Translations under genes and position numbers: made by a program
The notes under the pieces: generated by a model
Databases searched by the model: none
Seen by the model: the letters and a program-made list of their open reading frames with translations, nothing else
What the model was told of the DNA's origin: nothing
Shown: piece after piece, positions 26,078 through 35,366 of the stretch
Numbering within the stretch: position 1 is the stretch's first letter
Layout of the letters: every line of letters starts with the position of its first letter
Source: an uncultured Muribaculaceae bacterium
Lineage (GTDB): Bacteria; Bacteroidota; Bacteroidia; Bacteroidales; Muribaculaceae
Direction: 5' to 3'
Length of the DNA stretch: 64,000 bases
NCBI GenBank assembly: GCA_905233915.1
Contig: CAJOFM010000001.1
Span: 506,554-570,553, forward strand

Positions 26078-26108
26078 TTTGTTTTGTGCTCGACTTGCAC
26101 TACTTTTG
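26078..26108 (+). promoter_or_regulatory. mutS2 promoter, predicted leaderless
   Basis: TTTG (26078-26081), 19 bases, TACTTTTG (26101-26108). The predicted start of transcription is at about 26112-26115, coinciding with the family-typical ATG at 26114. Confidence 0.7.
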
Positions 26109-26113
26109 TACCT

Positions 26114-28567
26114 ATGATTTATCCGTCAAATTTTGAGACGAAGATTGGCTTTGATGCCGTTAGGCGGGAATTGGAGCGCCATTGCGTGAGTGCATTGGGT
26201 GCCGCCAATGTCCCGCGCCTGCGTTTCTCAACCCGTAGGGATGAGGTGTTGCGTTGGTTGGAGGAAACTAACGAGTTCCTGTCTATTGTTCAGACAGGTA
26301 AGGAATTCCCGTTGAGTTACTACTTTGACCTGCGCGCAGTTCTCAAGGAAGTAGCCACTCCTGGCACGTTCCTGTCGGCCGAACGCTTGTTTGACCTCCA
26401 GCGCCTGTTGGTTACTGTTGGTCAAGTGGTGCGTTTTTTCGCCACCGATGGCGATGGCAATACGCCTTATCCGCGTCTTCGGGAATTGACCAGCGGCATG
26501 CAGGCATTTCCCGAATTGAGTGCCGCTATCGGCCATGTCCTGGATAAGGCTGGTAATATCAAGGATACAGCCTCGCCTCACTTGCATGAGCTGCGTGTTT
26601 CCATTGCCCGCGTGACCAGCAGCATCAATGGCACCTTGCGCCGCATCATTGCCCAGGGCAAGCAAGACGGCATACTTGACAATGATGTGCAGCCCTCGAT
26701 GCGCGACGGGCGGCTTGTCTTGCCCGTGAGTGCCATGAACAAACGCAAACTTCATGGTATCGTTCATGACGAGAGCGCTACTGGAAAGACCGTATTCATT
26801 GAGCCTGATGCTATCGTTGAGGCCAATAACCGCATCCGCGAGACCGAGGCCGAGATAGCACGAGAAATCATCCGCATCCTCACCGAAATTACAGATCAGA
26901 TAAGACCGCATCTCGATGAATTGGCCTCATTACTCGAGACGCTGGGCCAGTTGGATTTCATCCGTGCCAAAGCGCTGTTCGCGCAGGATGTGGGCGCTCA
27001 GATGTGCCACATCGACCGCAAGCCGGTCATCGAGTGGTACACCGCCGTACATCCGGCATTGCTGCTCTCGCTGCGAACCCAGGGCAAGGAAGTTGTGCCG
27101 CTGAACATCGCGCTCAACAAGCAAGACCGCATCCTGGTGATCTCGGGACCTAATGCCGGTGGTAAATCGGTTTGCCTGAAGACGGTGGGTGTGGTGCAAT
27201 ACATGATGCAATGTGGCTTGTTACCCACCTTGCGTGATAACTCCCACATGGGATTGTTCCGTGACATATTCATCGACATCGGCGATCAACAGAGTATTGA
27301 AAACGACTTGAGTACCTATAGCAGCCACCTGCAGAACATGAAACTGTTCCTCTCCAAGGGTGGAAAGGAAACACTCATACTTATCGATGAGATGGGAAGC
27401 GGTACCGAGCCGCAGATAGGCGGCGCCATCGCACAGTCTATCTTAGAGCAGCTTAATGAGCACCAGGTGATGGGTGTGGTTACAACCCATTACCAGAATC
27501 TCAAGCATTTTGCCGATGAGACAGAAGGTGTGGTCAATGGAGCTATGCTCTATGACCGCCAGCGCATGCAGCCGCTGTTCCAGTTGTCGATGGGCTATCC
27601 TGGCAGTTCGTTTGCCATCGAGATTGCACGCAAGACGGGTATTCCCCAGCAAGTTATCGATAAGGCCAGTGAGATTGTGGGCAGCGACTATATCAATATG
27701 GACAAGTACTTGCTGGATATCGTGCGTGACCGCCGCTACTGGGAAAACAAGCGACAGGATGTGCGTGCCAAGGAGAAACGACTTGACCAGATGATTGCTG
27801 ACTACGATGAGCGCTTGGATAACATCCGTGCTGAACATCGACAGATAATCCATGATGCACGTGCCGAGGCGCAGGAAATCCTGCAGGGCAGCAACGCTCA
27901 GATTGAGCGCACCATCAAGGAAATCCGTCTCCAACAGGCTGAGAAAGAACGCACTAAAGAACTGCGCCGACAACTCGATGAGTTCAAGCAACGTCTCAAT
28001 GCCGATGAGCCCAAGGCCCCTGAACGTCTCAAGGAATTGACCCCCAAGGATAAGCCTCGCCGCAAGTTGCCCAAGAAGAAGGTTCAACAGGTGCCAGCCA
28101 AGGAACGCCCGTTGCAGGCTGGCGACAATGTCGTGCTCAAGGGCACCAGCACTGTGGGCACCCTCATCAGCATCGATGAGAAATATGCGCTCGTGGCGTT
28201 TGGAAACATCAAAACACGCATCGAGGCCGACCAGGTGGAGCGCACCATGCGCAAGGAGAAGATGCCAAAGGCGGAATCGCTGGGACGAACCACGACCGAC
28301 GAGATACGCATGCGCCAACTGAATTTCAAACCTGATATCGACGTGCGCGGTATGCGGGCCGACGAGGCACTTCAGGCGATAACCTACTTCATTGACGACG
28401 CCATCCAGTTCAGCGCCCAGCGTGTGCGCATCCTGCATGGAACAGGAACCGGCGCGTTGAAAGTGGCCATCCGTGACTACCTGCATGGCGTGAGCGGTGT
28501 GAAGAGTTATCGTGACGAGCATGTGCAATTTGGCGGTGCGGGAATCACCGTTGTCGAGTTGGAGTAA
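26114..28567 (+). CDS. mutS2: MutS2 family ATPase/endonuclease
   Basis: MutS2 (817 residues from the chosen ATG) acts on branched DNA or on collided ribosomes, depending on species, rather than in mismatch repair. The MutS core is seen from MIYPSNFETKIGFDAVRREL, with the Walker A loop ISGPNAGGKSVCLKT and the Walker B region LILIDEMGSGTEP. A coiled coil lies at about 510-650, and a C-terminal Smr domain shows DIDVRGMRADEAL and RILHGTGTGALK. An ATG at 26084 in the same frame falls inside the promoter and adds a Cys-rich stretch not expected in the family, so it is rejected. Confidence 0.95.
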   Translation: MIYPSNFETKIGFDAVRRELERHCVSALGAANVPRLRFSTRRDEVLRWLEETNEFLSIVQTGKEFPLSYYFDLRAVLKEVATPGTFLSAERLFDLQRLLVTVGQVVRFFATDGDGNTPYPRLRELTSGMQAFPELSAAIGHVLDKAGNIKDTASPHLHELRVSIARVTSSINGTLRRIIAQGKQDGILDNDVQPSMRDGRLVLPVSAMNKRKLHGIVHDESATGKTVFIEPDAIVEANNRIRETEAEIAREIIRILTEITDQIRPHLDELASLLETLGQLDFIRAKALFAQDVGAQMCHIDRKPVIEWYTAVHPALLLSLRTQGKEVVPLNIALNKQDRILVISGPNAGGKSVCLKTVGVVQYMMQCGLLPTLRDNSHMGLFRDIFIDIGDQQSIENDLSTYSSHLQNMKLFLSKGGKETLILIDEMGSGTEPQIGGAIAQSILEQLNEHQVMGVVTTHYQNLKHFADETEGVVNGAMLYDRQRMQPLFQLSMGYPGSSFAIEIARKTGIPQQVIDKASEIVGSDYINMDKYLLDIVRDRRYWENKRQDVRAKEKRLDQMIADYDERLDNIRAEHRQIIHDARAEAQEILQGSNAQIERTIKEIRLQQAEKERTKELRRQLDEFKQRLNADEPKAPERLKELTPKDKPRRKLPKKKVQQVPAKERPLQAGDNVVLKGTSTVGTLISIDEKYALVAFGNIKTRIEADQVERTMRKEKMPKAESLGRTTTDEIRMRQLNFKPDIDVRGMRADEALQAITYFIDDAIQFSAQRVRILHGTGTGALKVAIRDYLHGVSGVKSYRDEHVQFGGAGITVVELE

Positions 28568-28585
28568 AACCAGATTCTAAATTCA

Positions 28586-30649
28586 ATGAGTATTATGATT
28601 AAAAACAATATATTCTTCAAGCCATTCAAGACATCAGGCGGAGCGGTGCCTTTTGACCGCATTACCACGGCCGATTATGAGCCCGCCATCAGACAAGGCA
28701 TTAAGGAGCATGATGATGATGTTAATGCCATCGTTGATAACCAGGAGGAAGCTACTTTTGAGAATACGATAGTGGCGCTGGATCGTGCCGGTGAAATGCT
28801 AGGTCGGGTGCTGGGCGTGTTCTATCCGATGCTGTCGGCCAATGCCGATGATGCATTAATGGCCGTGAGTGAGCGCATGGCGCCTGTGTTGAGCGAACAT
28901 TTTAACAGCATCACCCTCAATGAGCGTCTGTGGCAACGTGTCAAGTATGTTCATGACCACTTCGATATTGCTAAGCATGATATTGAAGACCAGAGGCTTA
29001 TGCAGGAGACCTATGACGGTTTTGTGCGTAGCGGTGCCAACCTGCAGGGCGCTGACCGTGAACGATACCGTCAGTTGTCGAAGCGCTTGAGTGAATTGAC
29101 CTTGAAGTTTGACCAAAATGCCCTTAAGGAAACGCCCAAATATGAACTCTGGCTTACTGAGGATGACCTTGCTGGCTTGCCTGAGAGTGTTCTGGATGCA
29201 GCCAAACAAGCGGCTAAGGACAAGAATCGAGAGGATGCATGGCTGGTGACACTCGATGCGCCCAGTTATGGCCCGTTCATGAAATACAGCGACCGCCGCG
29301 ACCTTCGCGAGAAGTTATACAAGATGTATAACCGTCAGTGCACGAGTGGAGAGTTCTGTAATCTTGACGTGTTGCGTGACATTGCCAATACCCGCTCGGA
29401 AATCGCTCAACTGATGGGTTGCAAAACGTTTGCCGACTACAAGTTGCAGCACACAATGGCTCAAACACCGCAGAATGTTTACAACATGCTCGACCAGTTG
29501 CGTGCAGCCTATCTGCCCGTTGAGCGCAGCGAGATGAAACGGCTCCAAGAATTCGCTTCGCAACAGGAAGGCAAGCCCATCACAATCATGCCATGGGACT
29601 ATAGCTATTATAGTAACAAGGAGAAGGACTCGATGTTCGAAATCAATGACGAGTTACTGCGTCCTTATTTCGAGTTGGGAAGTGTGACAAGGGGTGTCTT
29701 TGGTTTTGCCACGAGGATGTATGGTCTGCGTTTTGTGCCAAATCATGACGCCCAGGTCTTCCATCCCGAGGTAGAGGTCTATGATGTGACCGATGAAGAC
29801 GGCCGCGCCGTGGGAATGCTCTATCTCGATTTCTTCCCGCGCGCCACCAAGCAGAGTGGAGCATGGATGACGAGTTTCCGCGAGCAATACATTGACGACA
29901 ATGGCAATGATGTGCGCCCGCATGTGACGTTAACGATGAATTTCACTCGTCCCACCGAGTCGAAGCCTTCATTGCTCACCGTGCGAGAAGTCGAGACCTT
30001 CATGCATGAGTTTGGCCATGCGCTACATCAGTTGCTGAGCCGTTGCAAGTACCAGTCGCTGTCAGGCACTAACGTCTATCGTGACTTTGTTGAGGTTCCA
30101 TCGCAGTTTAACGAGAATTATGTTTATGAGCGTGAGTTCCTAGACAGCTTTGCCCATCACTATCAGACTGGCGAGCCTGTTCCCCAGGAGTTGATTGACC
30201 GCCTGTTGGCTTCTTCACAATACGGTGCAGCCTATGCCTGCGTGAGACAATTGGGTTTTGGATATCTTGACATGGCTTGGCACAGCATCACAGAGCCCTA
30301 TGAGGGTGATGATTTTCAGTTTGAATACAATGCGGTTAAGGATGTGCGGACTTTTGATCCTGTTGAGGGTTGCATCATGTCACCGCAGTTCACCCATATT
30401 TTCTCTGGAGGTTATGCGGCAGGCTATTATGGCTACAAGTGGGCCGAGGTGATTGAGTGTGACGCCTTTGAAAAGTTCAAGCAGGACGGTATCTTTAACC
30501 GCGACACGGCCCGCCAATGGGTTGATGAGGTACTATCCCGTGGCGGAACCGAGGCTCCGATGACATTGTACAAGCGCTTCCGTGGCTGCGAACCCCATAT
30601 CGACGCCATGATGCATCGCGACGGAATTGACAAATTAAAGACATCATAG
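28586..30649 (+). CDS. M3 family metallopeptidase (oligopeptidase/Dcp type)
   Basis: A 687-residue zinc peptidase of the M3 family, of the oligopeptidase A/peptidyl-dipeptidase Dcp type. The zinc motif HEFGHALHQLLS lies in the second half with the typical context TFMHEFGHALH, and the substrate-binding Tyr/His segment FSGGYAAGYYGYKWAEVI is near the C-terminus. No signal peptide is seen, so it is probably cytosolic and degrades oligopeptides. The start could be the ATG at 28586 or an internal Met three codons on. It is 18 bases after mutS2 and 1 base before the GNAT gene. Confidence 0.92.
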   Translation: MSIMIKNNIFFKPFKTSGGAVPFDRITTADYEPAIRQGIKEHDDDVNAIVDNQEEATFENTIVALDRAGEMLGRVLGVFYPMLSANADDALMAVSERMAPVLSEHFNSITLNERLWQRVKYVHDHFDIAKHDIEDQRLMQETYDGFVRSGANLQGADRERYRQLSKRLSELTLKFDQNALKETPKYELWLTEDDLAGLPESVLDAAKQAAKDKNREDAWLVTLDAPSYGPFMKYSDRRDLREKLYKMYNRQCTSGEFCNLDVLRDIANTRSEIAQLMGCKTFADYKLQHTMAQTPQNVYNMLDQLRAAYLPVERSEMKRLQEFASQQEGKPITIMPWDYSYYSNKEKDSMFEINDELLRPYFELGSVTRGVFGFATRMYGLRFVPNHDAQVFHPEVEVYDVTDEDGRAVGMLYLDFFPRATKQSGAWMTSFREQYIDDNGNDVRPHVTLTMNFTRPTESKPSLLTVREVETFMHEFGHALHQLLSRCKYQSLSGTNVYRDFVEVPSQFNENYVYEREFLDSFAHHYQTGEPVPQELIDRLLASSQYGAAYACVRQLGFGYLDMAWHSITEPYEGDDFQFEYNAVKDVRTFDPVEGCIMSPQFTHIFSGGYAAGYYGYKWAEVIECDAFEKFKQDGIFNRDTARQWVDEVLSRGGTEAPMTLYKRFRGCEPHIDAMMHRDGIDKLKTS

Positions 30650-30650
30650 G

Positions 30651-31148
30651 ATGAAAAGGACATTTAGAAAGGGTAGGATGGAGGATGTGCCCAGGATCAT
30701 GTGGCTCATCGACGAGGCGCGTGGCATCATGCGTTCCAGCGGTAACCTCAACCAATGGATAGGCGGCTATCCCAGCGTGGAAACCATCGTGAATGACATC
30801 AACAATGGGCATTGCTACTTGTGTGTTGAGGAAGATGGTGAGATTATTGCTTCTTTTGCCTTTATTCCATGTCCCGAACCTACTTATAAGGAAATCTATG
30901 AGGGTCAATGGTTGGATGACGAGCCCTACTATGTTGTGCACCGCTTGGCAAGCGCGGCCTCAAGCCATGGGGTATTCAACGACGTGATGGACTACTGCTT
31001 GGGTGTGGCGGGTAATCTGCGCATCGACACCCACCGGGATAACGTCATCATGCGCCATGTTATCGAGCGTTACGGTTTCACCTATTGCGGCATCATTTAT
31101 CTGTTGGATGGCGCTGAACGCTTGGCTTATCAAAAGTCAAGTAGATAA
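30651..31148 (+). CDS. GNAT family N-acetyltransferase
   Basis: A 165-residue protein with the GNAT fold: an N-terminal strand-helix MKRTFRKGRMEDVPRIMWLI, a central strand CYLCVEEDGEIIASFAFI, and the acetyl-CoA end RNVIMRHVIERYGFTYCGII-like (here DTHRDNVIMRHVIERYGFTY). The acceptor is not predictable from sequence. The ATG follows the M3 peptidase stop by one base, suggesting coupled translation. A shared terminator lies 30 bases downstream. Confidence 0.85.
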   Translation: MKRTFRKGRMEDVPRIMWLIDEARGIMRSSGNLNQWIGGYPSVETIVNDINNGHCYLCVEEDGEIIASFAFIPCPEPTYKEIYEGQWLDDEPYYVVHRLASAASSHGVFNDVMDYCLGVAGNLRIDTHRDNVIMRHVIERYGFTYCGIIYLLDGAERLAYQKSSR

Positions 31149-31177
31149 AATAGATACTATAGTTATTGTCATGAAAC

Positions 31178-31212
31178 AATCAGGGCTGTCCCGAAAAAGG
31201 ACAGCCCTGATT
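31178..31212. terminator. Bidirectional terminator between GNAT and lipoprotein genes
   Basis: GGGCTGTCC (31183-31191) and GGACAGCCC (31199-31207) pair perfectly around a 7-base A-rich loop. AATCA/TGATT extends the helix, and A- and T-rich flanks serve both convergent genes. Confidence 0.85.
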
Positions 31213-31241
31213 TGTATAAAGGATTAATCTTGTGTTCTAGA

Positions 31242-31796
31242 TTAGTTCTTCAGCTCGTCAGCTACCTTCTGAGCGGCCTCAGCGCCTTTCTCCTTAGCGG
31301 CGTCAACAGCGTTGCCAGCGGCATCCTTAACAGCCTCCTTAGTGGCGTCAACCTTCTCGGCAGTAGCGTCAACGGCAGCGTCAACAGCACCTTCTACCTT
31401 CTCAGCAGCCTGCTTAGCTACGAAGTCAGCAAAACCAGCCTTCATAGCCTCGGGAACCTCGATGTAACCAGTGATCTTCTCGGCCAGAGTGGGGATCTTA
31501 GCGAGGATGGCCTCTTTGTTGTTCTCCCAAACGGTCTTCAGGATGTTGATGATGTTGAAGTAACCAGCCTCGTCACCACCTTTCAGCAGCTCCTCAGCCT
31601 TAGCCTTAATACCATCGAGCAGGTTAACAGCAGCAGCCTCATCGGCGCAGTTCATCAGGTCGGCAGTTACACCGTCAACAGTGTACTCAACAGCTGCGGG
31701 CTCTTCAACAACCTCCTCAGCGGGCTTGGTCTCAGTCTTGCAACCAACAAAAGCGATAGCAGCAACAGCTGCAAACATCAATAAAAACTTCTTCAT
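31242..31796 (-). CDS. Small lipoprotein with amphipathic Ala/Lys/Glu repeats
   Basis: The 184-residue product has a lipoprotein signal (MKKFLLMFAAVAAIAFVGC, lipid Cys at 19) and an acidic linker. A helical middle domain (NCADEAAAVNLLDGIKAKAE) is followed by a C-terminal 55-residue region with roughly 11-residue amphipathic repeats (AVDATAEKVDATKEAVKDAA), like apolipoprotein or LEA-type helices. Such segments often lie on membrane or peptidoglycan surfaces. A consensus promoter and a good terminator frame it as a single-gene unit. Function is unknown. Confidence 0.82.
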   Translation of the reverse strand: MKKFLLMFAAVAAIAFVGCKTETKPAEEVVEEPAAVEYTVDGVTADLMNCADEAAAVNLLDGIKAKAEELLKGGDEAGYFNIINILKTVWENNKEAILAKIPTLAEKITGYIEVPEAMKAGFADFVAKQAAEKVEGAVDAAVDATAEKVDATKEAVKDAAGNAVDAAKEKGAEAAQKVADELKN

Positions 31797-31849
31797 AATA
31801 AAACAACTTTTAATAAATGATTAATAATAAAACAATTGATTCAACGCCG

Positions 31850-31880
31850 CAAATGTAACGGCTATTTTTGAATTACCAAA
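31850..31880 (-). promoter_or_regulatory. Promoter of the amphipathic-repeat lipoprotein gene
   Basis: On the minus strand TTTG (31880-31877), 19 bases, TACATTTG (31857-31850): a full consensus match. The leader is about 50 bases. Confidence 0.75.
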
Positions 31881-31917
31881 CTTTTTTGTTCTAAATTTTC
31901 ATTTTTTAGCACTTTTA

Positions 31918-31980
31918 TTGCCCGTTAGGGCGATTTTGCGGGCAAAAAACTATAACTTTGCAGTGTGGAATTTTGCCCGC
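31918..31980 (+). promoter_or_regulatory. Promoter region of the YugP-type protease gene with inverted GCCCG repeats
   Basis: A -7 box TAACTTTG lies at 31953-31960. It is bracketed by a perfect 10-base inverted repeat, GCGGGCAAAA (31938-31947) and TTTTGCCCGC (31971-31980). A further TTGCCCG copy lies at 31918-31924. This arrangement of half-sites is what a dimeric repressor would bind. No well-spaced -33 TTG is present. Confidence 0.5.
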
Positions 31981-32046
31981 AACTTTTGCTTACAAATTCC
32001 ATGCCAATTTGTTAGTTAAGCGAATATTAACTTAAAAATATCAGAT

Positions 32047-32727
32047 ATGTTTATTTGGATTTTAATGGGAGGCGTTTTTATTCTGAGCATGATTGTTCAG
32101 AGCTCCCTCAAGACAAAGTTCGCAAAGTATAGCAAAGTGCCCTTGGGCGTTCCCATGGCTGGTCGTGATGTTGCCATGGCCATGCTGCAGCAGAATGGCT
32201 GCGGTGACGTGCAGGTGACAAGTGTGAGCGGTCAATTGACCGACCACTTTAACCCTGCCAACAGGACTGTCAACCTGAGTGAGCCTGTCTTTGGTACCAA
32301 CAGCATTGCCGCCGCCGCGGTCGCCGCCCATGAGTGTGGCCACGCGATTCAGCACAAGGTGGGTTACAGCATGCTGCAGTTGCGCACCAAGATGGTTCCT
32401 CTTGTATCCTTTGCCTCCAACACCATTCAGTGGTTGCTGCTTGCAGGTATTGTTGTCGCCAATTGGACCCCGATTCCCTTGTATGTGGCCATCGCTCTGT
32501 TTGCCACGACGGTAGTGTTCAGCTTTGTAACCTTGCCCGTTGAGGTGGATGCCAGTCGCCGCGCAATTGCTTGGCTCGAGGGCTCAGGTATTGTCGCCGG
32601 TCAGCAGTTAGACTATGCCAAGGACGCCTTGAAGGCTGCGGCCTACACCTATGTTGTCGCTGCCATCGGCTCGCTTGCCACATTATTATACTATATTGCG
32701 ATGATCTTTGGCGGCAGTCGCCGTTAA
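32047..32727 (+). CDS. Zinc metallopeptidase, YugP family
   Basis: A 226-residue integral membrane protein of the YugP family (neutral zinc metallopeptidase). An N-terminal helix (MFIWILMGGVFILSMIVQSS) precedes a cytoplasmic part, the zinc motif AAHECGHAIQHKVGY (HExxH), two further helices and a conserved EVDASRRAIAWL. The HExxH residues are intact. The physiological substrate is unknown. It is preceded by an unusual promoter with inverted repeats and followed 85 bases on by hisS. Confidence 0.88.
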   Translation: MFIWILMGGVFILSMIVQSSLKTKFAKYSKVPLGVPMAGRDVAMAMLQQNGCGDVQVTSVSGQLTDHFNPANRTVNLSEPVFGTNSIAAAAVAAHECGHAIQHKVGYSMLQLRTKMVPLVSFASNTIQWLLLAGIVVANWTPIPLYVAIALFATTVVFSFVTLPVEVDASRRAIAWLEGSGIVAGQQLDYAKDALKAAAYTYVVAAIGSLATLLYYIAMIFGGSRR

Positions 32728-32812
32728 CCGGTCAGCAATGGCTTGAATTGAGAATAATTGAATTGTCAACCAATAAACACTAATAGATAAAGAGATAATT
32801 ATATCATCAGAA

Positions 32813-34174
32813 ATGGCACAAAAACCGTCAATTCCTAAAGGGACACGCGACTTCTCGCCCATCGAGATGGCGCGCCGCAACTATATCTTCAACACCATTA
32901 AGGACGTTTTCCTGCTCTACGGATTTCAGCAGATAGAGACTCCCGCTGTAGAGAACCTGTCCACGCTGATGGGCAAGTATGGCGAGGAAGGCGACAAACT
33001 GCTGTTTAAGATCCTAAACAGCGGCGATTACCTGAAAGATGCACCCGATGACCTGCTCACAGCTCATGACTCGATGCACTTGACCACCAAGATCAGCGAG
33101 AAGGGTCTGCGATATGACCTGACGGTGCCTTTTGCCCGCTATGTGGTGCAGCACCGTAATGACTTGCAGATGCCTTTCAAGCGCTATCAGGTGCAGCCCG
33201 TTTGGCGCGCCGACCGCCCGCAGAAGGGTCGCTACCGCGAGTTCTACCAGTGTGACGCCGATATCGTGGGCAGTGACTCCTTGTTGAATGAGGTTGAACT
33301 GGTGACGATGATTGACGAGGTGTTCAGCCGCTTCAACATCAATATTGCCATCAAACTGAACAACCGCAAGATCTTGAGCGGCATTGCCGAGATTATTGGT
33401 GCTGCCGATAAGATTGTAGATATTACAGTCGCAATAGACAAACTCGACAAAATCGGTATCGACAATGTCAATGCCGAGTTGAAGGAGAAAGGCTTGAGCG
33501 ACGAAGCTATTGCTACACTTCAGCCCCTATTGGCATTAGACGGAACCAATGAGGAGAGACTGACGGCTCTGGCAGGAATGTTGGCTACAAGTGAAGTGGG
33601 CATGAAGGGTATCGAGGAAATGCGATACGTGCTCGACCATGTGGCCCAACTGGGCGCTCGTGCACGCGTCGAACTCGATGTGTCACTCGCCCGCGGCTTG
33701 AACTACTATACTGGCACCATCCTCGAAGTTAAGGCACTTGACGTTGCCATTGGCAGTATTACCGGTGGCGGACGTTATGATAATTTGACTGGAGTGTTCG
33801 GTATGCCTGGTCTTTCGGGTGTTGGTATCAGTTTCGGAGCCGACCGCATTTATGACGTGTTGAATGCTCTCGATTTATATCCTGCCGACACGATGGCGAC
33901 CGCACGTGTGATGTTCGTTAACTTTGGTGAGGAAGAGGCTTCGTCATCACTGAAACATATCATGGCACTGCGACGCGCTGGCATCAGTGCGGAGTTGTAT
34001 CCCGACAGTGCCAAGATGAAGAAGCAGATGAACTACGCCAACGACCGCCGGATACCTTACGTTGCCATTGTGGGTGCCGATGAAGTGCAGAATGGCACCA
34101 TCGCCCTGAAAAACATGGTCACTGGTGAACAGCAGACGTTGACTGTCGAGCAGGTGATAACGGCTTTGCAATGA
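32813..34174 (+). CDS. hisS: Histidyl-tRNA synthetase
   Basis: HisRS (453 residues) charges tRNA-His. The class II motifs are visible: the start [20 protein letters not shown] (motif 1 region), [20 protein letters not shown] (motif 2 with the catalytic Arg) and the histidine-binding loop [14 protein letters not shown]. Motif 3 is [12 protein letters not shown]. The C-terminal anticodon-binding domain ([20 protein letters not shown]) is complete. Length is typical. Confidence 0.96.
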   Translation: MAQKPSIPKGTRDFSPIEMARRNYIFNTIKDVFLLYGFQQIETPAVENLSTLMGKYGEEGDKLLFKILNSGDYLKDAPDDLLTAHDSMHLTTKISEKGLRYDLTVPFARYVVQHRNDLQMPFKRYQVQPVWRADRPQKGRYREFYQCDADIVGSDSLLNEVELVTMIDEVFSRFNINIAIKLNNRKILSGIAEIIGAADKIVDITVAIDKLDKIGIDNVNAELKEKGLSDEAIATLQPLLALDGTNEERLTALAGMLATSEVGMKGIEEMRYVLDHVAQLGARARVELDVSLARGLNYYTGTILEVKALDVAIGSITGGGRYDNLTGVFGMPGLSGVGISFGADRIYDVLNALDLYPADTMATARVMFVNFGEEEASSSLKHIMALRRAGISAELYPDSAKMKKQMNYANDRRIPYVAIVGADEVQNGTIALKNMVTGEQQTLTVEQVITALQ

Positions 34175-34199
34175 TTCGTTATTAGGAGGAGCCTAGGTC

Positions 34200-34874
34200 A
34201 TGAACAGCATGTATCAACAGCTGATGCAGTTGCCTCTCTTTCAGGGAGTGAGTACCGATAAGATAACAGCTCTTGTCGAGAAACTGCCATTTCATTTCCT
34301 CAAGTACCGCAATGCTGAGCAGGTTCTTGAAGCAGGCGATCCATGCACGCATATCAAGTTCATTGTATCGGGCAAGGTGAGGGTGGAAATACCGTTTACT
34401 CACTTGAAGGTGTCGGTACTTCAGACACTGGCTTCTCCACATGTCTTGGCGGCGGAATACCTTTTCGGCCGCGAGACTAACTATCCGTTCAATGCTGTTG
34501 CCGATGGCCCTTGCGGAATTTTGCAGCTGCGCAAGGGGGATTACATCAAGATGATTAACTCCGACAAGGTGTTCCTGTTCAATATCCTCAATTATTTGTC
34601 TTCAGGCAGCCAGCGTGTGACGACCAATGTCATTTGTATTAAGGATGGCTCGGTCGCCGAACGCCTATCCAGCCTTATTGATTCGGTTGTGATGACTGGA
34701 GCTGAGGATATTGTGCTGAAATACAAACAGAAGGATTTGTGCGCCTTGTTGGGGACGCAGCGCACTACGTTGGTGTCAACATTAGATAAATTGACCGGAA
34801 ATGGCCTGATTGAATATGACAGCAATACGTTGCGCGTCCTTGACCGCGACGAGATGATTGACCTGTCGAGATGA
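34200..34874 (+). CDS. Crp/Fnr family transcription regulator
   Basis: A 224-residue regulator with an N-terminal cyclic-nucleotide-binding-type barrel (about 10-130; EAGDPCTHIKFIVSGKVRVE) and a C-terminal winged helix (about 150-215; YKQKDLCALLGTQRTTLVST). The Fnr iron-sulfur cysteines are not seen at the N-terminus, so the signal is unknown. AGGAGG at 34184-34189, 10 bases before the ATG, is one of the few Shine-Dalgarno-like sites in the window. It lies 25 bases after hisS and may be co-transcribed. Confidence 0.9.
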   Translation: MNSMYQQLMQLPLFQGVSTDKITALVEKLPFHFLKYRNAEQVLEAGDPCTHIKFIVSGKVRVEIPFTHLKVSVLQTLASPHVLAAEYLFGRETNYPFNAVADGPCGILQLRKGDYIKMINSDKVFLFNILNYLSSGSQRVTTNVICIKDGSVAERLSSLIDSVVMTGAEDIVLKYKQKDLCALLGTQRTTLVSTLDKLTGNGLIEYDSNTLRVLDRDEMIDLSR

Positions 34875-34905
34875 AGTAGAAACATAATCACAAAAACTTT
34901 ATAAA

Positions 34906-35352
34906 ATGAAGAAATTATTATTTTTAGCAGCGTTGGCACTCGTGTTTACCTCGTGCCAGAAAACTGACTACAAGGCATTAGGCGAACAGTATGCCAAGCG
35001 CCTCATTGAATTGTGTGAGAAAAATGACACCGCTGCCGTATTGGCTCTCAATGACAGCATCAAAATTGTCGAGGAAGAGGCTATAGCAGATGGAGACACC
35101 GCAGGTGTGAGCGCCATGCGCAAGGCATTATTTGATGCCCACATTATTTGCGCCCCATTCATCACTGAAGCCAAGATGGAAGCTGGAAAGACCAAAGATG
35201 AGGCTGTACAGGATGTGATTGATGATGCCCTGGAAGGCAATGGTAATGTCACTGCAGTTACCAATGCGATTAGAGCGGCTAACGAGCGTGAGAAAAAAGA
35301 AGGCAAGGCATCTGACGACAATAAGCCTGCTCGCAGTAAGCGTGTCCCCTAG
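34906..35352 (+). CDS. Small putative lipoprotein, function unknown
   Basis: The 148-residue product has a lipoprotein signal (MKKLLFLAALALVFTSC, lipid Cys at 17) and a short helical, highly charged mature part (YAKRLIELCEKNDTAAVLAL), ending in a basic tail (NKPARSKRVP). No family is recognised. It sits 31 bases after the Crp/Fnr gene and 14 before another lipoprotein gene, in a run of plus-strand genes. Confidence 0.78.
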   Translation: MKKLLFLAALALVFTSCQKTDYKALGEQYAKRLIELCEKNDTAAVLALNDSIKIVEEEAIADGDTAGVSAMRKALFDAHIICAPFITEAKMEAGKTKDEAVQDVIDDALEGNGNVTAVTNAIRAANEREKKEGKASDDNKPARSKRVP

Positions 35353-35366
35353 ATTGGCACTCATTA

